From the NCBI RefSeq assembly GCF_000230895.2, contig NC_016604.1, positions 3,782,001 to 3,846,000 of the forward strand: 64,000 nt of DNA. Reading direction: 5' to 3'. The notes beneath the pieces are model-generated. The model was not told the DNA's origin and searched no databases. It worked only from the letters and a program-made list of their open reading frames with translations. The stretch's first letter is position 1. The number at the start of each line of letters is the position of its first letter. The position numbers were made by a program, and so were the translations under genes. This document shows positions 14,831 through 22,118 of this stretch, piece after piece. This stretch comes from Mycolicibacterium rhodesiae NBB3. GTDB taxonomy: Bacteria; Actinomycetota; Actinomycetes; Mycobacteriales; Mycobacteriaceae.

Positions 14831-15813
14831 GCGCCCACCGATGCAGCTTCGGCCGGCGCACCGTCGTCTTCGACGCCCGTCCGCATCAGGGCGCCGAGGC
14901 GATCCTGGTCGTAGTGCGCCGGCGCAGTCGAATCGATGAACCGCTCGACGACCTCGACGAAGCGGTCCGGGTGGTCTCGGAACGGCAGGTGCCCCGAGCC
15001 TTCGAACACGTCGAGGCGCGAATTGGGCATGGCTTCGTGGGCCATCCTCGCGTGGCTCACCGGAATCACGATGTCGTCCTCGCCCCAGATGATCTGCTTC
15101 GGGACCGATGGCATCAGATAACTGCGATCGAGCATGGTGACCAGTTGCCCCCGTCCGTCCACCACCGCCCGCAGCGTGCGCGAGAACGCCGACAGCGCCG
15201 CAGGGTCCCGCAACCTCGCGAGAAGACGAAGACCGTCCGGCAGATCGCGTCCGTACTTCGTCGAGCCGATGAGTGTCTTGGCCGCACGGCCGGCCAGCGC
15301 CAGTGTGGGTAGGGCGCCCGGAAGCCGTAGCGCGGCCAGCGCCTCACTGCCCATCGGCAGTGCCGCAAGACGCAGCGCAATGCTCACGTCCTTTGTCACG
15401 CCGCCACTACTGACCAACACGAGGCGTTCCACCATATGCGGGTACTGGTAGGCGAATTGCGCGGCGATTCCGCCACCGAGGGAATGGCCGACGAGCGTGA
15501 CGCGGTCGATGCCGAGCGTGGCGAGTAGGTCGCGCATGCCGTTCGCGAAGGCGGCCAACGAGTAGTCGGCGCGAGGCTTGTCCGACTCGCCGTGACCGAG
15601 AAGGTCCGGTGCGATGACCGTAAACCGTTGCGCCAGTTTGGCATGTACGGAGTCCCAGGTCGCCGAGTTGTCGCCGACACCGTGGATCAGCAGCAGCGCA
15701 GGGCCGGATCCGGCGATGCGGAAAGCCCGGCGGTGGCCGTGCACGGTGCGAAACCGCAGCGACGGGAAGGCCGCCCCGCGCACGGGCCGCAAGTCGGGTC
15801 GTGAAGCAGGCAT
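14827..15813 (-). CDS. Alpha/beta hydrolase
   Basis: 328 residues. LLLIHGVGDNSATW (about 40-53), nucleophile VGHSLGGG with Ser111, acid in WGEDDIVIP and His in GSGHLPFRDHP form a complete catalytic triad. It is close in style to epoxide-hydrolase/haloalkane-dehalogenase-like and lipase-like mycobacterial hydrolases with a C-terminal tail rich in Ala/Asp. No signal peptide is visible. The tail-to-tail overlap with the TetR gene is 4 bases. A substrate cannot be named. Confidence 0.88.
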   Translation of the reverse strand: MPASRPDLRPVRGAAFPSLRFRTVHGHRRAFRIAGSGPALLLIHGVGDNSATWDSVHAKLAQRFTVIAPDLLGHGESDKPRADYSLAAFANGMRDLLATLGIDRVTLVGHSLGGGIAAQFAYQYPHMVERLVLVSSGGVTKDVSIALRLAALPMGSEALAALRLPGALPTLALAGRAAKTLIGSTKYGRDLPDGLRLLARLRDPAALSAFSRTLRAVVDGRGQLVTMLDRSYLMPSVPKQIIWGEDDIVIPVSHARMAHEAMPNSRLDVFEGSGHLPFRDHPDRFVEVVERFIDSTAPAHYDQDRLGALMRTGVEDDGAPAEAASVGA

Positions 15814-16046
15814 TTTGTACTCCCTTCCGTTGGACGTTCGACTGGAAGGAGCCTGAAAGGGGGCACTTGGGAAAACCTTGGAAACCGACCCGACGAGATT
15901 CCGGCGACAGCTAACGTCGGTCGATCTGCTGGGCGGTCACGGGCTCACCGTCGGCGTTTGTAGGGGACGGCGACCAATGGCGCACGACAGCAGTCGAACA
16001 AATTCGGTAATCGGAACGGAACAATGAGGAAACGGTCGCGCCGCAC
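15814..16046. other. Intergenic stretch with no gene
   Basis: Between the hydrolase start and the DUF732 terminator. It should hold the minus-strand hydrolase promoter, and an AAGGAG-type sequence (plus-strand CTCCCTTCC at 15819-15827) provides its ribosome-binding site. I see no ORF, RNA gene or repeat in it. Confidence 0.6.
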
Positions 16047-16079
16047 GAAAAACGCCCCGGCGAAATTCGCCGGGGCGTT
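16046..16079 (-). terminator. Intrinsic terminator of the DUF732 gene
   Basis: AACGCCCCGGCGAA at 16051-16064 and its perfect reverse complement at 16066-16079 form a 14-bp stem with a minimal loop. On the minus strand the hairpin is followed by TTTTT. It lies 24 bases past the DUF732 stop. Confidence 0.85.
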
Positions 16080-16102
16080 AATCCTCGAGATTAGGCAGCG
16101 AG

Positions 16103-16426
16103 TCAGCTCACCTTCGACTCGTACTCCGGGCAATAGGCGGCCGTCGCCGCGCCGATAAGGAAGGCGGCGTTTTCGGCAGTGAGATTGGGAACAAGCGAGT
16201 TGACCTCCTGCTCGAAGCTGGCTCCGGCCGCCCAGTCCTGGCAGACCCCCTTGCCCGCGGCGATCTGGTTGTCGGGAGTGGCCCCCGGCCAGGTGACGCC
16301 CTGCTCGCTGAGTGCGCCGAGGAAGGCGTCATCAGCGTTGTCGGCCACCGCCAACGGAGCACAGATCAAGGCAACCGCGGATAGGCCGACAGCGACCGAT
16401 CCGGCAAGTTTCAGGGGATGCTTCAT
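16103..16426 (-). CDS. Secreted DUF732 protein
   Basis: 107 residues. MKHPLKLAGSVAVGLSAVALICAPLAVADNADDAF is a Sec signal peptide with probable cleavage after AVA (about residue 28). The mature ~79 residues have the DUF732 pattern: FLGALSEQGVTWPG, a Cys in GKGVCQDW and a second Cys in AAYCPEY, which probably form a disulfide. The family is abundant in mycobacterial secretomes and has no firm function. A strong terminator follows, and repeated CGTTAC/GTAACG boxes precede it. Confidence 0.9.
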   Translation of the reverse strand: MKHPLKLAGSVAVGLSAVALICAPLAVADNADDAFLGALSEQGVTWPGATPDNQIAAGKGVCQDWAAGASFEQEVNSLVPNLTAENAAFLIGAATAAYCPEYESKVS

Positions 16427-16453
16427 GGTCGTACTTTCTGTAAGGGGTCGTAG

Positions 16454-16485
16454 GTAACGCGAATCGTTACATAACGAATCGTTAC
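16454..16485. promoter_or_regulatory. Clustered GTAACG/CGTTAC boxes upstream of the DUF732 gene
   Basis: GTAACG (16454-16459), CGTTAC (16465-16470) and the palindrome TAACG-AAT-CGTTA (16472-16484) make alternating inverted repeats; GAATCGTTACA occurs twice as a direct repeat, 15 bases apart. They lie about 28-60 bases upstream of the secreted-protein start on the minus strand. This looks like a multi-site regulator target; GTAAC-type repeats recall MtrA-like response-regulator sites of actinobacteria, but that link is only a guess. Confidence 0.5.
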
Positions 16486-16664
16486 ACGTCGCCCGGATCG
16501 GTAGGGCGTATTCGGTGAAATTGCTCTACGTCGGCCGCGGGACCGAATTGCCCGGTTATCGCCGCGTTTAAATCCTCTTATAGTCCGACCCATTGCCTGA
16601 CTGCACTGACGAGCCTAGGGTTCTGCCACCGGCGTCGAGATTTCGAAGGCGGAAGGCAGCCAAA

Positions 16665-17186
16665 ATGATTTTCGCGTGCGTGGTGCGGGTGGCCGTGGCG
16701 GCCACCGCGATCGTGTCTGCCTTCGCCACGGCGGTGGCAGCGAATACGACGTCTTCGGCTGCGCCGTGGTGCGACACCGATTCGCTGAGTCTCAGTACCG
16801 GACCGTACGGGGCGCCGGGCGATGCCTCCCAGATTCACTTCGACGTCACGTTGACCAACACCTCGCCGAAGTCCTGTGCGCTGCAAGGCTATCCCGGTGT
16901 GGAACTGGTCGGACCCGACGACCCGATGTGGGGCCCCGTGTACAGCCTGCCCCGGCAGGAGGGCGATCCGCAGCCCCTCACGCTCGCGACGGGTGCGTCG
17001 GCCAGCAGCCGGCTGACCTTCCTGCCGGCGCCCGACGGCTGGGTTCCCACCTCGATCGTGGTGACTCCGCCGGACGCCACCACGCGGCTCGAGGTGCCGT
17101 GGATTCCCGGCGGCGTGGCGGTGTCACGCCAGGACGGCGCGTCGCATCCGGGCACCTATGTCGGGCCGTTGCAGCCGAGCGGGTGA
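16665..17186 (+). CDS. Secreted DUF4232-family protein (paralogue 1)
   Basis: 173 residues from ATG 16665, preceded by GGAAGG. MIFACVVRVAVAATAIVSAFATAVAANTTSSAAPWC contains a signal peptide with likely cleavage near AVAA (about 29). The exported domain has the DUF4232 order: early PWCDTDSLSLS, NTSPKSCALQGYPGVELVG (the conserved second Cys and GYPG), and a late VTPPDATT strand. Its paralogue lies at 24703-25263, 7.5 kb away. Function unknown. The longer frame from 16593 would bury the signal peptide. Confidence 0.85.
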   Translation: MIFACVVRVAVAATAIVSAFATAVAANTTSSAAPWCDTDSLSLSTGPYGAPGDASQIHFDVTLTNTSPKSCALQGYPGVELVGPDDPMWGPVYSLPRQEGDPQPLTLATGASASSRLTFLPAPDGWVPTSIVVTPPDATTRLEVPWIPGGVAVSRQDGASHPGTYVGPLQPSG

Positions 17187-17282
17187 ATCCCGTGTCTCGC
17201 CGAGCTAATCGGCTGAACGGGTTCTCGAAAACAAGATCAGTTCGCCCGTGCGCCCAAGCCGCAACGCCTAATATCTAGCTTC

Positions 17283-17912
17283 ATGCAGGTCGACGCCGAC
17301 TTCATCATCCGGGTGACGATCGGCCTGCTCGTCATCACGGCGCCGTTCGACCCCGTGAAGCTGTTGTTCTTCAATCAGGTTCTGACCGATCGGCCGCAGA
17401 GCCGCGCGAGCGCGGCGCTCAAGGTGACCCTCTACGTGTCGGTGATCCTGGCCGTGGCCGCCCTGGCAGGCAAGGAACTGCTCGAGGCGATGGGCATCAA
17501 CCTCCACGTGTTCGGCGCGGTCGGAGGTCTGGTCATCGCCGCGATGGGCTTCGAGATGCTGTACGGCGGCGGAGCGTCGAAAGCCCAGGGCGAGGACGAG
17601 CGCAAGGAGGGCCCCGAGGAGGGCGACGGCTTGCTCATGCCGCTGTCGATCCCGCTCATCGCCGGCCCCGGCGCCATCGCGACGACGATCGCCTTCGGCT
17701 CGCAGAACACCTCCACCGGGGGACTCGTCGCCATGGCCATCGCGATCGCGGCGGTGGCGGTGGTGACGTTTCTCTTCTACTGCTACATGGGCGGCCTGCT
17801 GGCCCGGTTGAAGCCGGGAGCCGTCGCGATCATGGCCCGCATCGGCGGTCTACTGCTCGCCACACTCGGGTTCCAGATGTTCCTCAACGGACTCAAGAAC
17901 TTCTTCGGGTAG
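17283..17912 (+). CDS. MarC-family integral membrane protein
   Basis: 209 residues with about six membrane segments. PFDPVKLLFFNQVLTD, the long middle linker (about 98-118) and PLSIPLIAGPGAIATTIAFG are MarC-family signatures. The name comes from the E. coli mar locus but no antibiotic-efflux function is supported in the literature I recall; the role is unknown. TAATAT at 17269-17274 sits 8 bases before the ATG, suggesting a leaderless transcript. It ends 1 base before the convergent sulfotransferase gene. Confidence 0.88.
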   Translation: MQVDADFIIRVTIGLLVITAPFDPVKLLFFNQVLTDRPQSRASAALKVTLYVSVILAVAALAGKELLEAMGINLHVFGAVGGLVIAAMGFEMLYGGGASKAQGEDERKEGPEEGDGLLMPLSIPLIAGPGAIATTIAFGSQNTSTGGLVAMAIAIAAVAVVTFLFYCYMGGLLARLKPGAVAIMARIGGLLLATLGFQMFLNGLKNFFG

Positions 17913-17913
17913 C

Positions 17914-19098
17914 TCAACGGCTCGCGCGGCTGATCTCCGGCGGGACGTCGTATCGCGCGATGTAGTCGGCGAACCGCTCGCTGATCTCGTCGGCCCGCAG
18001 GCCGTAGTCCTCCAGCCGGTATCCGTGGGTGCCGAAGCGGCCCTTGGGGTTTGCGGCCACGGACGCAGTCACAGCCGCGCGGCCCCGCTCGTCGAGATCG
18101 TGTCCAGAGGCGGCGTAGATCCTCTCGACGGTGCCGAGCGGATCGCAGACGAGGTCGGCGTACTGGACGTCGACGATTTCTCGCTCGGGATGCGCGCGAC
18201 GAAACGCTTCGGTGCGATCGATCGACTCGGCCAGCAGGTCGGTCCAATGCTCGGCGATGTAGGCGGTGTGGTCGGCGTCGCTGAACGTGCCGGTGAGCGT
18301 CGATATCAGGCTGCACGCCGACGCGCACAGGACCGTCGGATCACGGTGCAGAAGGACGAGTTTCGCATCCGGATACTCCGCGGCCAGTGCCGGCAGCGCG
18401 ATCGCGTGATTGGGGCTCTTCAACGTCCATCGGCCACGCCGCCCACCACTCTGCAGAACCTGCAGCACCCGACGGTGGTAGGCGTAAGCCGACCCGTAAT
18501 CCGCGGCCTGCAGCCATCGGCTGTAGTCGGGCACGTTGGCCATCGCCTCCCACGTCAGGCTCTTGAAATCCTGGCCGAGGAGCGTGATGCACTCGGTGGG
18601 GCCTTCGGCGTCCTCGTGGTGCACGACCTTCATCTGAGGGTTCAGCGACTCGAGCATCTCGATGGCCGCATTGGCGGCATCCACCCGTGGGCCGGCACGG
18701 AATGTCTCCGGCGACGGGGGCGGCACGCTGTCGGCGGCCTCCCATCGCAGCAGGGCACGGTTGCTGGGATCCTGATCGAGCAGTTGGCTCAGAAACGTCG
18801 TGCCCGCGCGGAACAGGCCGATCACGACGATCGGCGCGTCCACCGGTTCGTCGCGGATCTCGGGATGGGAGTTGAGCCAGTCGTGGACGCGCAGCCGGTT
18901 CGTCAGCCCGCCGATGACGTTCTGCTCCATTGCGAACCGGCCGAGGTCGTTGAGCTTGGCCTGCTCGTCGACCGATGCGCAGAGCACCGTCAGCCCTTCG
19001 ACGAAGTCGTCGGGTCCAAAGTCATCGGAGCCCGCCGACTCGACCGCCGCCGACATCACGGCATCCGGGTTGAGCCCCGCTGCTCGCGCGCTAGTCAC
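17914..19098 (-). CDS. Sulfotransferase-family protein (PAPS-dependent)
   Basis: 394 residues from GTG 19098. The 5'-phosphosulfate loop VIGLFRAGTTFLSQLLDQDP (about 91-110) and the 3'-phosphate segment KLVLLHRDPTVLCASACSL (about 238-256) define the mycobacterial Sulfotransfer_3-type family, members of which sulfate lipids or small molecules. The start overlaps the upstream quinone-oxidoreductase gene by 8 bases, so both are in one operon with a TetR gene. PAPS would come from CysNC at the left of the window. The acceptor is unknown. Confidence 0.85.
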   Translation of the reverse strand: MTSARAAGLNPDAVMSAAVESAGSDDFGPDDFVEGLTVLCASVDEQAKLNDLGRFAMEQNVIGGLTNRLRVHDWLNSHPEIRDEPVDAPIVVIGLFRAGTTFLSQLLDQDPSNRALLRWEAADSVPPPSPETFRAGPRVDAANAAIEMLESLNPQMKVVHHEDAEGPTECITLLGQDFKSLTWEAMANVPDYSRWLQAADYGSAYAYHRRVLQVLQSGGRRGRWTLKSPNHAIALPALAAEYPDAKLVLLHRDPTVLCASACSLISTLTGTFSDADHTAYIAEHWTDLLAESIDRTEAFRRAHPEREIVDVQYADLVCDPLGTVERIYAASGHDLDERGRAAVTASVAANPKGRFGTHGYRLEDYGLRADEISERFADYIARYDVPPEISRASR

Positions 19099-20122
19099 CC
19101 GCGACCGTCACGACCGTGCGGCCCATCGTCCGCCGCTGCTCGTGGTCGTCGAGCGCCGCCGCGACCTGATCCATGGTGATCGTACGGCCGATGACCGGCC
19201 GAACCGACTGAGCGGACACGAGGTCCAGCAGCGCCGCGTGCACCTCGCGACCGACCTCGGCGCCGAACATGTTCAGGCCGAAGCGGCGGAAGTCGACGGG
19301 CAATTCGCCGTAGCCGAGGATCACACCGAGAATTGAGAAGTTGCCCATCGACACCTTGCGCAGCGGTCGACCGGTGAGCCCCGATTGTGGATCATCGTTG
19401 AAACCGACTGGCAGATAACGGCCTTCGCGAGCCATACACGTCCACACCGTCTCCGTCTGGTCGCCGCCGACCAGGTCCACGGCAACGTCGGCGCCCCGTT
19501 GGTTCGTGCGTGCGTTCACCTCGTCGAAGAGATCGGCGGAGGTGCGGTCGATGAAGTAGGCGCCGAGTTGCTCGCAGAGCCGCCCCTTCTCGGCGCCGCC
19601 GGCGACAGCGATGACGTTGGCGCCCGCGGCGACGCCGAGCTGGATGACCGCCGTGCCGACGGCGCTCGCTCCGCCGACGACCAGCAGCGTCTCGCCTGCG
19701 GCGAGCTTCGCGCGTCGATGGAGCGCCAGGTAGCCGACGTGGAACGGCAGTGTGAAGGCCGCAGCGGAGGCATCGTCGAGATCTGCTGGCGCGGCGAATG
19801 TTCCGGTGACGGGTGCCAGCGCGAACTCGGCCATCCCGCCCAGCGATTGGTTGGTCATGGCCACGACCCGTCGTCCCACCCATTCCGCGGCGTCCTCACC
19901 GGCCGCGTCGACCACGCCGCACACGTCCATGCCGAGCGTGAAGGGTATCTGTCCCATGACACTGGCCACCGTGCCGCGGCACCGGGCGATATCGCCGAAG
20001 TTGACCGACGCCGCCGAAACCCTGATGCGGAGCTCACCGAGGCCAGGTTCGGGGATCGGAACATCCTGAATGTCGAGCGCTACTGCTGGATCGCCGTGCC
20101 TGACGACGCGTACTGCCTTCAC
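19091..20122 (-). CDS. Zinc-independent MDR / NADPH:quinone oxidoreductase-like protein
   Basis: 343 residues from GTG 20122 (VKAVRVVRHGDP). N-terminal GroES-like domain with SVNFGDIARCRG, then a Rossmann domain with VVGGASAVGTAVIQLG (about 148-163). The structural and catalytic zinc Cys sets of alcohol dehydrogenases are not seen, which fits the quinone-oxidoreductase branch. It lies between a TetR gene (28 bases upstream) and the sulfotransferase (8-base overlap), one co-regulated unit of unknown substrate. Confidence 0.87.
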   Translation of the reverse strand: MKAVRVVRHGDPAVALDIQDVPIPEPGLGELRIRVSAASVNFGDIARCRGTVASVMGQIPFTLGMDVCGVVDAAGEDAAEWVGRRVVAMTNQSLGGMAEFALAPVTGTFAAPADLDDASAAAFTLPFHVGYLALHRRAKLAAGETLLVVGGASAVGTAVIQLGVAAGANVIAVAGGAEKGRLCEQLGAYFIDRTSADLFDEVNARTNQRGADVAVDLVGGDQTETVWTCMAREGRYLPVGFNDDPQSGLTGRPLRKVSMGNFSILGVILGYGELPVDFRRFGLNMFGAEVGREVHAALLDLVSAQSVRPVIGRTITMDQVAAALDDHEQRRTMGRTVVTVAGD

Positions 20123-20150
20123 AGGCGGCTAGGGTAGTAAGCAGGTATGC

Positions 20151-20789
20151 TTATGTCAACGAGTCGGGCGCGGCCAGCGCGGCGGCGGCCATGGCGACCA
20201 GATTCGCGACGAACGGCTCGTGCTCAAGCTGCGGCCGACCGTGTCGCGACCGTCGCTCGAGAATTCGCGCGCGGTCCGCGATCGCCCGCAGGATGAACAT
20301 CACCATGAGCGAAAACCGTTCGGTCCGAAGCTCATCGGTGAGATGACCGCTGCGCTCGGTCAGCAGCGCGAAGACGTCGTCGCCGCCGGTGCTGGCCAGC
20401 ACTGCCTGCAACTCGGGGCTGTACTGCGCACGGTCCTCGCCGGTCAGCTCGGCGATGATCAGCAGGCAGCACCGCCCGCGCCAGCCGCTGTCGGCGAGTT
20501 CGGCCGCGGGCCGTACGAGCGCCTCGACGACGGCGTCGAGGCCCGCTCGGTTCCGCGCGACCTCGAGCAGCTCACCCTCGCGGTGGGCGAGGAACTCCGC
20601 GTGGCGGCCGATCACCGCGCACAACACACCGTCGCGTGAACCGAAGTGGTACCGCAGCGCGGCCCGGTTGCCTTGTCCGGCTTGACGGGTGATGTCGATC
20701 AGCGAGGCGTTGAAGACCCCGTCGCGGGCGAAGGCGCGGGCGGCGGCGTCCAGCAGCGCCGCCCTGGTCTTCGACGCGTCGGGTGGCAC
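20151..20789 (-). CDS. TetR-family transcriptional regulator
   Basis: 212 residues from GTG 20789. SKTRAALLDAAARAFARDGVFNASLIDITRQAG and NRAALRYHFGSRDGVLCAVI form the DNA-binding domain; the C-terminal domain is a typical ligand pocket (about 75-205). It heads the operon tetR - quinone oxidoreductase - sulfotransferase, so autoregulation together with both enzymes is likely. I did not find a strong palindrome in its short upstream gap (20790-20813). Confidence 0.88.
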   Translation of the reverse strand: MPPDASKTRAALLDAAARAFARDGVFNASLIDITRQAGQGNRAALRYHFGSRDGVLCAVIGRHAEFLAHREGELLEVARNRAGLDAVVEALVRPAAELADSGWRGRCCLLIIAELTGEDRAQYSPELQAVLASTGGDDVFALLTERSGHLTDELRTERFSLMVMFILRAIADRARILERRSRHGRPQLEHEPFVANLVAMAAAALAAPDSLT

Positions 20790-20813
20790 CCGTGAATCCT
20801 AGGGTTCCGCTTT

Positions 20814-21413
20814 TCAGCCGGGTATCGCGGCGCTGTCCGCGACGACGACCGCGAACAGATCCGACAGCGCGGCCAGGCTTGCCGACTGCACGACGTTCGC
20901 AGGAACCGTCTGGTCGCCGACACCCGGCAGTGCCCGCGTCGCGGTGGCACTGGCGACAACCGCGGGCGAGTAGCCGAGGTTGAAAGCCCCACGCGCCGTG
21001 GAATTCACGCACATGTGCGTCATGAATCCGGCGAGCACGAGGCTGGACGCGTTGGCGGCCTTGAGGATGTCATCAAGGTCGGTCTGCACGAACGAGTTCG
21101 GATAGTTCTTGATGACCACCTGCTCGCCGTCGCGCGGTGCCACCTGCGCCACGATCGCACCGCTCTCGCCGTTGACGTCATAGAGCGAGCCGGGACCATC
21201 GTCGTGCTGAATGTGAATCACGGGCGTTCCCGCCGTACGGGCACGGTCCAGTAGGGCCGCAGCTTCGTCGAGTGCCGCCTGGACCCCTTCGAGTTCCATA
21301 ACGCCTTGCGTGTAGGTGTTCTGGCAGTCGATCAGGACCAGCGCGGAATCGGCCAGGCTGACCGGGGCCAGCGGAAGGCCCGCCATCGCGCGCAGTGTTT
21401 GGGGAGCGGTCAT
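20814..21413 (-). CDS. Isochorismatase-family cysteine hydrolase, copy A
   Basis: 199 residues from ATG 21413 (MTAPQTLRAMAGLPLAPV). Catalytic triad of the family: Asp in VLIDCQNTYT, Lys in VIKNYPNSF and Cys in THMCVNSTARGA. Members include nicotinamidases, N-carbamoyl hydrolases and isochorismatases; the exact substrate is not evident. A nearly identical second copy lies at 24088-24660 in the same orientation, the two flanking lemA-htpX. About 15 residues differ over the 190 shared. The start is 68 bases from the divergent lemA gene. Confidence 0.88.
   Translation of the reverse strand: MTAPQTLRAMAGLPLAPVSLADSALVLIDCQNTYTQGVMELEGVQAALDEAAALLDRARTAGTPVIHIQHDDGPGSLYDVNGESGAIVAQVAPRDGEQVVIKNYPNSFVQTDLDDILKAANASSLVLAGFMTHMCVNSTARGAFNLGYSPAVVASATATRALPGVGDQTVPANVVQSASLAALSDLFAVVVADSAAIPG
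20814..21413 (-). repeat. Long direct repeat, unit 1 (isochorismatase-family gene duplication)
   Basis: The whole 600-bp gene, including its start and the TCAGCCGGGTATCGCGGC end, recurs at 24088-24686 in the same orientation with high identity (long runs such as GAAAGCCCCACGCGCCGTGG are identical). The unit is bounded by the gene, without terminal inverted repeats or a transposase, so it looks like a gene duplication rather than an insertion sequence. Confidence 0.85.
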
Positions 21414-21481
21414 GCTTGACGAGCCTACTTTCACGCGGCGGGCTCGGTCAGCAGCTAAGATTCGGCGAACACTTTGCAGGC

Positions 21482-22105
21482 ATGACCTGGAGGTATACCG
21501 TCGTGGGGCTCACCATCGGCATCATCGTCGTCGTCGTAATCGTCGTGTTGCTCGCGGTCTTGGTGATCGTCGGCTACAACGGTCTGGTCCGCGCGCGCAA
21601 CGCATACAAGAACGCCTTCGCGCAGATCGACGTCCAGTTGCGGCGCCGTTTCGAGCTGATCCCCAACCTCGTCGAGACCGCCAAAACCTATATGGCGCAC
21701 GAACGCCAGACCCTCGAGGCCGTGGTGGCGGCACGCGGCGCCGCGATGAACGGCCTGGCCGCTGCGCAGGCCAATCCGGGTGACCCGGCCGCTATGCAGC
21801 AGCTGGCGGCCGGCCAGCAGGCGTTGGACGGCGCACTGAGCAGGCTCAACGTGGTCGTCGAACAGTATCCAGACCTGAAGGCCAGCCAGACGATGATGCA
21901 GCTCTCCGAAGAGCTGACATCCACGGAGAACAGGGTTGCATTCGCCCGACAGGCCTACAACGACTCGGTGATGAACTACAACAACAAGAGGGAGACCTTC
22001 CCGGGCAGTGTGTATGCGGGCATCTTCAACTTCGCTCCCGCAGCGCTCCTGGAGATCCCACCGGAGCGCCCAGAGATGCGGGACGCCCCGAAGGTCCAGT
22101 TCTGA
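21482..22105 (+). CDS. lemA: LemA-family membrane protein
   Basis: 207 residues. An N-terminal transmembrane helix (about 8-32, IGIIVVVVIVVLLAVLVIVGYNGLV) is followed by the LemA coiled-helix domain: YNGLVRARNAYKNAFAQIDVQLRRRFELIPNLVET (the RR..LIPNLVE signature) and a late NYNNKRETFPGSVYAG. LemA is often paired with HtpX-like M48 proteases, as here, where the protease gene starts 13 bases downstream. Its molecular role is not established. ATG 21482 places the helix at the N-terminus; the longer upstream frame is unconserved. Confidence 0.9.
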   Translation: MTWRYTVVGLTIGIIVVVVIVVLLAVLVIVGYNGLVRARNAYKNAFAQIDVQLRRRFELIPNLVETAKTYMAHERQTLEAVVAARGAAMNGLAAAQANPGDPAAMQQLAAGQQALDGALSRLNVVVEQYPDLKASQTMMQLSEELTSTENRVAFARQAYNDSVMNYNNKRETFPGSVYAGIFNFAPAALLEIPPERPEMRDAPKVQF

Positions 22106-22118
22106 CCGTCTGGCGGTC

